DNA of 35,034 nucleotides. It comes from Nitrospinota bacterium (GTDB lineage Bacteria > Nitrospinota > Nitrospinia > UBA9942). The position numbers and the translations under genes were made by a program. How positions within the stretch are numbered: the first letter of the stretch is position 1; each line of letters opens with the position of its first letter. Below are positions 19,190-27,594 of this stretch, piece after piece. The DNA is taken from contig JACQQJ010000079.1 in assembly GCA_016207035.1 (NCBI GenBank), forward strand, positions 1 through 35,034. Direction: 5' to 3'. Below the pieces are notes generated by a model, which did not search any database, was not told the origin of the DNA, and saw only the letters and a program-made list of their open reading frames with translations.

Positions 19190-20743
19190 ATGTCTTTTAT
19201 TTATCATGATTTAGAGAATAAGATAAAGAAACTAAATAAGATTGGGGTTGCACTGTCCAGTCAGACAGACCTCCGCATACTATTAGAGATGATTTTAAAA
19301 GAGGCGAGAGAATTTACAAATTCAGATGCAGGGAGTCTTTATAGAAAGGAGGGGGACAAACTTATATTTGAGGTGGCACAGAATGATACCCTTGACAGGA
19401 GACTCAGTGATAAAAAAAGAGAGGCATTTATACCATTTCCACTTCCCCTTACAAAAACGAGTATTGCCGGTTATGTTGCGCTGACAGGAATAACTTTGAA
19501 CATACCTGATGTGTATAAACTGAAAGGGGAAGAGTATAGCTTCAACTGTGAGTATGATGTAAGGAATAATTATAAAACGACATCCATGTTAGTGATACCC
19601 ATGAAGGACCATGAGGGAGAGATAATAGGTGTACTTCAGCTGATAAATGCCATTGATGAAAATGGAAATATAATTTTATACTCAAAGGAGCTTCAAGAAC
19701 TAATATCGTCATTAGCCTCTCAGGCGGCAGTCGCTATCAGGAATGCAAAGCTTATAGAGGATATAAAAAATCTCTTTGAATCCCTTGTGAAATATTCTGC
19801 TACTGCTATAGATGCCAGAAGTCCCCATACAGCAGGTCACTCCCGCAGGGTATCTGAGCTATCAGTAAGAGTTGCAAAGGCAATAAATGAGGAAGTGGAT
19901 GGACCACTGTCTGATATAAAATTTTCACCTGTTGAAATAGAAGAACTGAGGATTGCAGGGTGGCTGCATGATATTGGAAAAATAGGGGTGAGGGAGTGGG
20001 TATTGGAAAAGGCAAATAAACTAAATGCCGATAGAATGGAGGCGATTGGAAACAGGTTTCAGCTTATCGGGGAGAAGATGAAAAGTGAATCATTAAAAAA
20101 GAAAATGGAGGTTTTAGAAAAATACCACCAGTCATCGGCAATCTGTCATCAGATATCAGTTATTGATGAGGAATTGAACACTGCACAGAAGGAATTGGAT
20201 GATGAAATAGAATTTCTGAAGAGGGTGAATGAACCCGGTTTTTTGAAAGATGAAGAATTAGAGAGATTGAAAAAGATTGCAGGTAAAAAATTTTTAAACT
20301 CAAATGGCAATGAGGAGCCTTGCCTTACAGAATTTGAATTTGTTAATCTTTCTGTGAGAAAGGGAAACCTTACAGATGAGGAGTATAAAATTATTCAGTC
20401 CCATGTAGTTCATACATATAACATATTAAAAAATATCCCTTTTACAAAAAACTTAAAGAATGTTCCTCTTATTGCTGCTACCCATCATGAGATGCTGAAC
20501 GGGGCAGGATATCCTCATGGATTGAAAGATGGCCAGATACCAATCCAGGCAAGGATAATAGGAATGGTTGATGTATTCGATGCCCTCACTGCAGCTGACA
20601 GACCCTATAAAGCAGCTATCCCTCTTGATAAGGCACTTCAGATACTTCAATTTGAGGCACAGGATAACCGATTAGATAAAAGACTTGTAGACCTCTTCAT
20701 TGGAAAGAGGTTATATGAAGAGACTCCAAAACAAAATGATTAG
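19190..20743 (+). CDS. GAF domain plus split HD-GYP phosphohydrolase
   Basis: GAF-like N-terminus (LLEMILKEAREFTNSDAGSLYR), AGWLHDIGKIGVREWVLEKANKL, then a large insert, then LIAATHHEMLNGAGYPHGLKDGQIPIQARIIGMVDVFDALTAADRPY. Confidence 0.92.
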   Translation: MSFIYHDLENKIKKLNKIGVALSSQTDLRILLEMILKEAREFTNSDAGSLYRKEGDKLIFEVAQNDTLDRRLSDKKREAFIPFPLPLTKTSIAGYVALTGITLNIPDVYKLKGEEYSFNCEYDVRNNYKTTSMLVIPMKDHEGEIIGVLQLINAIDENGNIILYSKELQELISSLASQAAVAIRNAKLIEDIKNLFESLVKYSATAIDARSPHTAGHSRRVSELSVRVAKAINEEVDGPLSDIKFSPVEIEELRIAGWLHDIGKIGVREWVLEKANKLNADRMEAIGNRFQLIGEKMKSESLKKKMEVLEKYHQSSAICHQISVIDEELNTAQKELDDEIEFLKRVNEPGFLKDEELERLKKIAGKKFLNSNGNEEPCLTEFEFVNLSVRKGNLTDEEYKIIQSHVVHTYNILKNIPFTKNLKNVPLIAATHHEMLNGAGYPHGLKDGQIPIQARIIGMVDVFDALTAADRPYKAAIPLDKALQILQFEAQDNRLDKRLVDLFIGKRLYEETPKQND

Positions 20744-20920
20744 GTTTAATTCCATCAATAGATTGTATAAACTCCTTCTTACCTTCGTATTATTTTTTTT
20801 CAATCTTTCAGTGAAATAATTCAGCCTTACATAATCTTGTAGATACTCTTTTTATCCTGACAATATCCTTGTGCGCCACCATATATAATTCCAGGATTAT
20901 TAAAAAAGTAAAAATAATAC

Positions 20921-20949
20921 TTGACAGCATTTTACAATTCAAATATCAT
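20921..20949 (+). promoter_or_regulatory. Predicted sigma70 promoter
   Basis: TTGACA (20921-20926), 17-bp spacer, TATCAT (20944-20949). Confidence 0.7.
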
Positions 20950-20950
20950 T

Positions 20951-20969
20951 GATAATGATTTTCAATATC
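20951..20969. promoter_or_regulatory. Putative Fur box abutting the -10 element
   Basis: GATAATGATTTTCAATATC matches the 19-bp consensus GATAATGATAATCATTATC at 16/19 positions. Confidence 0.7.
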
Positions 20970-21152
20970 ATTAACTGCAAGGGAATAAAAGAGGAGAGGG
21001 GGTGATGGGCATGGTTATTTGAATATGTATGACCTTTGTTTTGAGGGTCTCATTTGATATCACAGCTTTTCTTTATAGGTGTATTGTTAGTGGTTATAGA
21101 GACTTTGTTTAAAAACAGGAAATGGTAATTATTAAAGTGAAAAGAGGTGTGT

Positions 21153-21458
21153 ATGTGTATTGCCTTGATAGGTGGTATGGACAGGCTGAAGAGCGATTAC
21201 AGGAGAATGGCTATTGAATATGGTGTTGATCTTCGGCACTTTGAGAGGGACTGCCCTTGTTTTGAAAAAAGACTCAATGGGATGGATGCAATAATTATTT
21301 TTACGAACAGGATATCCCATGGTGCATGGAAAATGGCACTATCGAAAGGGAAAGGTGCAGGTATTCCTATTTTGATGAGTCATTCCTGCGGCATGTCAAG
21401 TCTGAAGAGGTGCCTTGATAAAATAGTAAACCCCGTTCGAAAGACGGAGACTTTCTAA
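21153..21458 (+). CDS. DUF2325 domain protein
   Basis: MCIALIGGMDRLKSDYRRMAIEYGVDLRHFERD...MDAIIIFTNRISHGAWKMAL..GIPILMSHSCGMSSLKRCL. Confidence 0.8.
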   Translation: MCIALIGGMDRLKSDYRRMAIEYGVDLRHFERDCPCFEKRLNGMDAIIIFTNRISHGAWKMALSKGKGAGIPILMSHSCGMSSLKRCLDKIVNPVRKTETF

Positions 21459-21464
21459 CGGGGT
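21424..21464. repeat. AGTAAACCCCGTT-type palindromic element, copy 2, encoding the C-terminus and stop of the DUF2325 protein
   Basis: tagtaaACCCCGTTcGAAAGacggagaCTTTCtAACGGGGT: 8-bp and 5-bp perfect stems. Related to 17166-17209. Confidence 0.8.
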
Positions 21465-21564
21465 AAAGGGTAAATCAAGAAGGAAGTGATGTGAGATCCA
21501 AGATAGAGAGTGAAATGAAGCGAAAGGTTTTAGAATTTCAAATAAGAGAAAAAGAGGAGGGAAT

Positions 21565-22887
21565 ATGAAGGCTTTAAAATGTGTGGTGCTATCTATGATT
21601 GTAACTGTTTCAATCTTTGTACAGGTAATTTCAAATGTCTCCCCTTGTTTTGCACAGGAGGAGGAGATTAAGGAAATGAAGAACCAGATCCAGATAATAA
21701 CAGAGGAGATAGAAAAACTGAAGCTTGGGGCAGTGGCAGAGCCAAAGTATGAAAGTTTTATGGGTTTGGGCCCTGCGGCATCCAAGGTATATGGAGTGGA
21801 GAAGGGATTATCCATAGGGGGGTACGGTGAGGCATTCTACTCCAATTATCAGCATTCATCAAAAAAGGATTTTGCCGATACAGCCAGATTTATATTATAT
21901 GCAGGGTATAAGTTCAATGACTGGATTATCATGAACACAGAGCTTGAGTTTGAGCATGCAGGAATAGGAAATTCAGGTTCCAAGGAGCCTGAGGTCTACA
22001 CTGAATTTTCATACCTCGACTTCCTTTTGAATAAAGGCTTTAATCTGAGGGGAGGTCTGATGTTGATACCTATAGGTCTTATTAATGAATATCATGAGCC
22101 AACTGTTTACCATGGTGTCCTTAGACCCGATGTGGAATTAAATATAATTCCGAGCACATGGAGAGATATTGGTATCATGGCTTTTGGAGATCTGGGTGGT
22201 CTGAAATATAATGTTGCCCTTGTAAACGGACTTCGGGCAAATAGTTTTACCAGCAGCACATGGATACGCAGCGGTAGACAGCAGGGAGCAAAGGTGAATG
22301 CTGATGCATTAGGAACAGTAGTCCGCATTAGCTATGAGCCTCTCACAGACCTTATCATCGGTGGGACATATTATTCGGCGAAGGCTGATCAGGGGAAGGG
22401 AGGGGATCAGGATGCATCCACTGATAAAGAGGGGACAGTAAGTCTCTGGGATGTCCATGCCCAGTATCAATTAAAGGGAATCAGCTTGAGAGGACTTTAC
22501 ACCAGAGGTTATCTGGATGCCAATGACGTTTTTAAGGCGGATGCTACTTTAAAAAAAGTTGGCAAGGAGGTTGAGGGGTGGTATTTGGAGGCAGGATATG
22601 ATATTATGCCCTATATAAAACCAGGTTCAGAGATGTCCTTTACCCCCTTTGTGAGGTATGAAGCCTATGATACAAACAAGGAGGTCTTCAACGGACAAAC
22701 GAGGGATAAGACACTGGAAAGGACAGTAGCAACTTATGGCATTGGATTTAAGCCTCATCCGAATGTGGTTATAAAGGCTGATTATCAGGTGCGGGAGACA
22801 TCATCAAACCTTTTAGAAGGGAAAGGTACCAATCTGGATGAGAACAAGATCGATCAGTTCAATCTTGGCATCGGATTTATATTCTAA
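21565..22887 (+). CDS. Outer-membrane porin-like beta-barrel protein
   Basis: Signal peptide ending ..CFAQ, short N-terminal coiled coil, alternating beta-strand pattern (LSIGGYGEAFYSNYQ...), C-terminal ...FNLGIGFIF with terminal Phe. Confidence 0.82.
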   Translation: MKALKCVVLSMIVTVSIFVQVISNVSPCFAQEEEIKEMKNQIQIITEEIEKLKLGAVAEPKYESFMGLGPAASKVYGVEKGLSIGGYGEAFYSNYQHSSKKDFADTARFILYAGYKFNDWIIMNTELEFEHAGIGNSGSKEPEVYTEFSYLDFLLNKGFNLRGGLMLIPIGLINEYHEPTVYHGVLRPDVELNIIPSTWRDIGIMAFGDLGGLKYNVALVNGLRANSFTSSTWIRSGRQQGAKVNADALGTVVRISYEPLTDLIIGGTYYSAKADQGKGGDQDASTDKEGTVSLWDVHAQYQLKGISLRGLYTRGYLDANDVFKADATLKKVGKEVEGWYLEAGYDIMPYIKPGSEMSFTPFVRYEAYDTNKEVFNGQTRDKTLERTVATYGIGFKPHPNVVIKADYQVRETSSNLLEGKGTNLDENKIDQFNLGIGFIF

Positions 22888-22920
22888 ATGTAAAGATTTT
22901 AGCCACAGAGTACATAGAAA

Positions 22921-23010
22921 AAGACAGATAGGACACCAGACACCAGTGCACCAGAGCACCAGTAAAAAACTGGTGACTGGTGACTAATGACTGGTGACCT
23001 TTTCTTTGTG
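22921..23010. repeat. Palindromic ACCAGT/ACTGGT repeat, copy 2 (inverted relative to 6663-6774)
   Basis: 49-nt identical block plus shared ends with the reverse complement of 6663-6774. Confidence 0.9.
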
Positions 23011-23038
23011 TCCTCTGTGGCAAAAAAGTAGTTTTCCA

Positions 23039-23584
23039 TTGAGAACCTTAACTTTCATACTTATCTTATCCATGTCCGCTCTTTTGATCAGCCCTGCAAT
23101 GGGCAAGGTCTACATTACCAAGGATGATGCATTAAAAAAGGCATTTCCTGAAGCCAGTGAAATAGAAAGGCTCAACCTATTTTTGACCGACAGTGATATG
23201 AACAGGATTCAAGATATCTCAGGGGCAAAGGTTGAATCAAAACTCCTTACCTATTATAAGGCACAGGGAAAAGAGGGAATCCTCGGTTATGCTATTTTGG
23301 GGAGCCACATAGTCAGGACGAAGCCTGAGGTCTATATGGTTGTTATAAACCCTGATGGAAGCATCAGGTATGTTGAAATTCTCGCCTTTTATGAGCCAGA
23401 GGAGTATCTGCCTCCGAAAAGGTGGTATGGGCAGTTTGCCGGTAAGGTGCTTGATGATAACCTCTGGCATAAAAGGGGAATAAGTGCTATGACAGGGGCA
23501 ACATTGAGTGCCAATGGCATAACCCAGGAGGTGAGAAAGGCACTTGCAGTATTTCAGATAATGATACTAAAGAAGGGGGATTAA
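23039..23584 (+). CDS. Exported FMN-binding domain protein
   Basis: Hydrophobic signal (LRTLTFILILSMSALLISPAMG); GKEGILGYAILGSHIVRTKPEVYMVVINPDGSIRYVEILAFYEPEEY...ISAMTGATLSANGITQEVRKAL. Start uncertain: the track start at 22994 lies inside the repeat, so TTG 23039 or ATG 23071 is likelier. Confidence 0.82.
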   Translation: MRTLTFILILSMSALLISPAMGKVYITKDDALKKAFPEASEIERLNLFLTDSDMNRIQDISGAKVESKLLTYYKAQGKEGILGYAILGSHIVRTKPEVYMVVINPDGSIRYVEILAFYEPEEYLPPKRWYGQFAGKVLDDNLWHKRGISAMTGATLSANGITQEVRKALAVFQIMILKKGD

Positions 23585-23588
23585 TAGT

Positions 23589-24218
23589 ATGTTTCTAAAA
23601 ATCTGTCATTTCCTTCACAGGGGGGTCGGGCTGTTCGTGATACCCCTTATACTTATTTCTACAGTGACAGGGTTATTTCTTATTCACCGGGATAGTCTTT
23701 CTCTGTATGAAAGACCTGTCCAGAATTCCATCTTACTCTGGTTATATGGAGAACCAAAGACCTTTGAAATTGATGGTGAGAAGGTTACAGAAGGGTATCC
23801 ACCCTCATGGGGGAAGGCATTGGCAGCCTTTCATGATGGAAGATTTAGGGGAAGATCATTTCTCTTAGCTGTAGATATTCTCGCCATTTCCCTATTCATC
23901 CTGTCTCTGACTGGACCATATCTCTACTTAAAAAAGATTCAGCTGAGGAGGGGTATACCTGTGTTTGAAAAACTGGATGACCTCGATTACCTGCAGATAT
24001 TGGATAGATTTAGTAAAATGAAGGGGAAGTCAATGGAGATAAAGGATAGAATTGATGAACTCCATAAGATGGTGGAACATATATTCAGTCATACCAGGGA
24101 TAGAGAGATAGCCCTCAAGGCCCATGAGCTTCTATTCATAGAGGATCATATAAGGGAATTGGATAGTAAAACCCATGAGATTGTTGAAAAGATGAAAGAT
24201 ACTGCCAACGGGAAATAG
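23589..24218 (+). CDS. PepSY-associated TM-like membrane protein with a charged C-terminal domain
   Basis: FLKICHFLHRGVGLFVIPLILISTVTGLFLIHRDSL and RSFLLAVDILAISLFILSLTGPYLYLKKIQ, a two-helix PepSY-TM pattern, immediately after the FMN-binding protein. Confidence 0.65.
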   Translation: MFLKICHFLHRGVGLFVIPLILISTVTGLFLIHRDSLSLYERPVQNSILLWLYGEPKTFEIDGEKVTEGYPPSWGKALAAFHDGRFRGRSFLLAVDILAISLFILSLTGPYLYLKKIQLRRGIPVFEKLDDLDYLQILDRFSKMKGKSMEIKDRIDELHKMVEHIFSHTRDREIALKAHELLFIEDHIRELDSKTHEIVEKMKDTANGK

Positions 24219-24309
24219 TCCACATCCTGTCTCCGGAGAAGATTGGAAAAAATATTTCAATCAGGATAGAAATGACGGAGAAGGATTGTATCGAAAAAAG
24301 GAGATTTAA

Positions 24310-25266
24310 ATGGGTAATGTGGATTTTAAAAAGGGGAATATAGATATCTCCATTATCATTGTCAGCTACAATGCAAAAGAATATCTGCGGAACTGTCTTT
24401 ATTTCATATACTCAAACCGTCATATAGTAAATTTTGAAACAATTGTTGTGGATAACAACTCAATTGATAAGAGCCCTGAGATGGTAAAAAGAGAATTCCC
24501 ACAGGTGAGATTGATTGAGAACAAAGAAAATATAGGTTTTGCCAGGGCAAATAATATTGCATTAAGGGAGAGTCAGGGCAGATATATCCTCCTCCTCAAT
24601 AATGATACGATACTGCTGCCAGATTCTCTTGATATAATGACTATAGTAATGGATAATTCACCAACTACAGGTGTCTTAGGATGCCAGTTGATGAATACAG
24701 ATGAAAGCCTTCAGGAATCATTTAATCGTATACCTGATATTTTCACAGAATTTATAAGAAAGAGTATCTATAATCAAAACATCGGAACCAGTAAAAATAT
24801 CTTTGGGAAGTACCTTTACAGAAAATATCAAATGGAACAGGATGTGGATTGGGTAACCGGGTCATGTATGATGATAAGAAGAAATGCTTTAGTAGATATA
24901 GGTCTTTTGGATGAGAAGTTCTTCATGTATTTTGAGGATGTTGATTTATGCTGCAGAATAAGAGAGAAAGGGTGGAAGATAAAATATACCCCATCGGCAA
25001 AGGTAATACATGTAGGGGGAAGGAGTGTTCTGTCAAATGCTCCAAAGGCTAATTTAGAATACAGGTTAAGCCAGCTATATTTTTACAAAAAGTATCATGG
25101 AATGGTGAATTTGCAAATTCTTAAAATATATCTCCTGGCTAAACTTGTTTATAATATTAATATATGCATGTGGCATCTGATTTTCAAAAAAGAGAGAAAT
25201 AGAGATAAGGTAGAAGAGATCCATTTTTTAGGCAGACTTTTTGTCGCAGTTTTTAGATATAGCTGA
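24310..25266 (+). CDS. Family 2 glycosyltransferase (rhamnosyltransferase-like)
   Basis: ISIIIVSYNAKEYLRNCL..VVDNNSIDKSPEMV..NIGFARANNIALRESQGRYILLLNNDT..VTGSCMMIRRNALVDIGLLDEKFFMYFEDVDLCCRIREKGW. Confidence 0.94.
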   Translation: MGNVDFKKGNIDISIIIVSYNAKEYLRNCLYFIYSNRHIVNFETIVVDNNSIDKSPEMVKREFPQVRLIENKENIGFARANNIALRESQGRYILLLNNDTILLPDSLDIMTIVMDNSPTTGVLGCQLMNTDESLQESFNRIPDIFTEFIRKSIYNQNIGTSKNIFGKYLYRKYQMEQDVDWVTGSCMMIRRNALVDIGLLDEKFFMYFEDVDLCCRIREKGWKIKYTPSAKVIHVGGRSVLSNAPKANLEYRLSQLYFYKKYHGMVNLQILKIYLLAKLVYNINICMWHLIFKKERNRDKVEEIHFLGRLFVAVFRYS

Positions 25267-26485
25267 TGATTTCTTTGTAAACATTGCAAAGTCTTTCTGC
25301 TATGGAACCCCATGTAAAATTTTGAAGAACCCTTTCCCTCCCCATCATTCCTAATTTTTTCCGCAAATCTGAATCTAATATCAATTTTTCAAGAATCTTT
25401 GATAGGGCAGATATGTTGCCTTTCTCAAAGATAAGCCCGGCATCCCCGATTATTTCAGGGATCTCTCCGGATGAAGAACCGACTACCGTAACCCCGCATG
25501 CCATTGCCTCTATCAATACCCTCCCGAATTGCTCTTTCCAGCCTGTTGTAGTTAAGGATGGTAAGACGAGGATATCTATTTTAGAATACATAAGGGGCAA
25601 ATAATGATTTGGTACAGCATCAAGGAAGATTGTATTATCTGCAACCCCCAGTTCAATTGCGAGGTCTTTAAGTATCCATTTTTCTCCGCTGCCGATTATC
25701 AGGAGTTCACAATCTAAAGGTTTTTTTAACAGATTGGATACTGCTGTTATCAATAGAGATATTCCCTTTTCCATGGTAAGTCTGCCAATATAAGCAATTC
25801 GCACTTTTCCCTTCTTATTCAGAGAATCAAAATTTTGAAAGGAACCTTCGGTTAGATTCCCCTTCTCTTCGCTCAGGGCTTTGGCTTTGCTCACTACATG
25901 CTTTTTAAAAAGATTTTCATCGAGACCTACCGGAATCTGTCTTATAGTCCCTGAATAGCCCTTATTTCTCCAGACGGATTCCCCCTCTTTGGGCACCGTA
26001 ATTAATAAGTCAGTATTATTTAGTATAAATCTCTCAAAGAGGGAAAAGGGAAATCTCTGGTTGATAATCATGTTCTCAAAACTCTGAACAACTATCTTTG
26101 AAGAGAGAGAGGCAATTCTGACAAAACTTACCATTTCAAAACATGCTAAAGAGTAAGGCTCTTCAAAGATATGGACAATATCAGGTTTAAATTTAGAAAA
26201 TACTTTATACAGGTTATAAATTTCAGGATAAAAGAAGCCCTTAATCCTGTCTTGAAAGATGACTGAAAGGGTAATGAGGCGATATCCATTAGATTCCCCC
26301 GCACATAAATTATGTGCGGGGTCACTACAGGCTTTATTTAAACTATCCACCCTCTGCAATCTCCCACCTTCAGTCCATCCCTTTGGACAGATTACTAAAA
26401 GTTCATGCCCTTTATTTGCCATTTCTCTGAAAAGTTTCCGGTATTCAGGCTCAACCGCAGCATGCCATGTGAAAATTATCTTCAT
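25253..26485 (-). CDS. GT4-type glycosyltransferase carrying two palindromic-element insertions
   Basis: VRIAYIGRLTMEKGISLLITAV..LLIIGSGEKW..DILVLPSLTTTGWKEQFGRVLIEAMACGVTVVGSSSGEIPEIIGDAGLIF. Convergent 14-bp overlap with the GT2 gene. Confidence 0.92.
   Translation of the reverse strand: MKIIFTWHAAVEPEYRKLFREMANKGHELLVICPKGWTEGGRLQRVDSLNKACSDPAHNLCAGESNGYRLITLSVIFQDRIKGFFYPEIYNLYKVFSKFKPDIVHIFEEPYSLACFEMVSFVRIASLSSKIVVQSFENMIINQRFPFSLFERFILNNTDLLITVPKEGESVWRNKGYSGTIRQIPVGLDENLFKKHVVSKAKALSEEKGNLTEGSFQNFDSLNKKGKVRIAYIGRLTMEKGISLLITAVSNLLKKPLDCELLIIGSGEKWILKDLAIELGVADNTIFLDAVPNHYLPLMYSKIDILVLPSLTTTGWKEQFGRVLIEAMACGVTVVGSSSGEIPEIIGDAGLIFEKGNISALSKILEKLILDSDLRKKLGMMGRERVLQNFTWGSIAERLCNVYKEIISYI
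25852..25901. repeat. TTAGATTCCCC...TCACTACATGC element inside GT4 CDS, copy B
   Basis: Same ends as the element at 26289-26332 (TTAGATTCCCC / TCACTACA[GT]GC), with a divergent middle. Confidence 0.6.
26289..26332. repeat. TTAGATTCCCCC...TCACTACAGGC element with a perfect 25-nt palindrome inside GT4 CDS, copy A
   Basis: CCCCGCACATAA-A-TTATGTGCGGGG (26297-26321) is a perfect 12-1-12 palindrome. Confidence 0.85.
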
Positions 26486-27594
26486 TTTAGACTTTCAAAA
26501 ACCTTTAAGGTCTCTTTTGCTGTCCTTTCCCAGGAGAACATCTTTATCCTTTCAAAACCTTTACGGCGCATATTATTTCTCAATTCACCATCTTCGATAA
26601 CCTTTCCTATCACATTGGCTATCTCTTCTTCATTATAGGGATTGACCAACATTCCAGCATCCAAGGCAACCTCAGGCATAGCCGAACAGTTTGAGGTAAT
26701 AACTGGGCAGCCACATGCCATTGCCTCAACAATAGGCAAGCCAAATCCTTCATAGAGAGAAGGGAATACTAATAAATCGGCGCCACTAAGGAGTATGGGC
26801 ATATCTTCTGTAGATATATAGCCTGTCAAAATAACATCTTTTTTAAGGTTTAAAGATTTTATCATGGCAATAATTTCACTGTATGCCTCTCCTTTTTTTC
26901 CTGTGATGACCAGTTGATGATTGATTACCCTTTTTGATTTGCAGATATGAAATGCCTTAATGAGTCTTGGTAAATTTTTCCTATACCATAAGAGACTACT
27001 GGTGTTGATGATGTAATTGCCTTTTATTCCATATCTTTCTTTAACACTACGGATTAAATCTTTATTGGAATATGATTTATATAATTCTCCATTATAACCC
27101 AAGGGAGTCACGGTAATCTTGTTGGGGCTTATATTACAGTTTTCAATAATATCCCTTTTCGTTGATTCGGATATAGCAATAACTTTGTCTGCCTTTTTAA
27201 TGGCGTATTTGATGGCAATGAAAAAATGTACCTTTGCAGATAGTGAAATCGGACTTGTAAGATATTCTTTTAAGGGATGCAGGTCATAAACAGTTATCAC
27301 ACTTTTTGTCTTTAAAAAAAACGGCAGTTTCTCATGGGGAATAAAGGCTACCTCGTATTTCCCATCTATAAACTCAAAGGGCCATCTGAGATAGGTCCAT
27401 AATTTTGGAAAACTTAATATTTTCTCTCTAAAATTTTCTGCCTCTATTTTATGAAAGAGGGGGATATTGGAATAGAGGAAATATTCATTTACTCTATCTA
27501 TTTTTGATAAGGTTTTGAGGAGATTGTAGGTATAGTATCCTATACCATTAAGTCTTTTTTCGCTTAATACCTTTGCATGAACGGCTATTTTCAT
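26482..27594 (-). CDS. GT4-type glycosyltransferase
   Basis: [110 protein letters not shown]. Confidence 0.94.
   Translation of the reverse strand: MKIAVHAKVLSEKRLNGIGYYTYNLLKTLSKIDRVNEYFLYSNIPLFHKIEAENFREKILSFPKLWTYLRWPFEFIDGKYEVAFIPHEKLPFFLKTKSVITVYDLHPLKEYLTSPISLSAKVHFFIAIKYAIKKADKVIAISESTKRDIIENCNISPNKITVTPLGYNGELYKSYSNKDLIRSVKERYGIKGNYIINTSSLLWYRKNLPRLIKAFHICKSKRVINHQLVITGKKGEAYSEIIAMIKSLNLKKDVILTGYISTEDMPILLSGADLLVFPSLYEGFGLPIVEAMACGCPVITSNCSAMPEVALDAGMLVNPYNEEEIANVIGKVIEDGELRNNMRRKGFERIKMFSWERTAKETLKVFESLK

Noticed and set aside
21396-21815. 139-aa minus-strand ORF across the DUF2325/porin junction
   Set aside because: Antisense to the palindromic element and the porin signal peptide; no supporting features.
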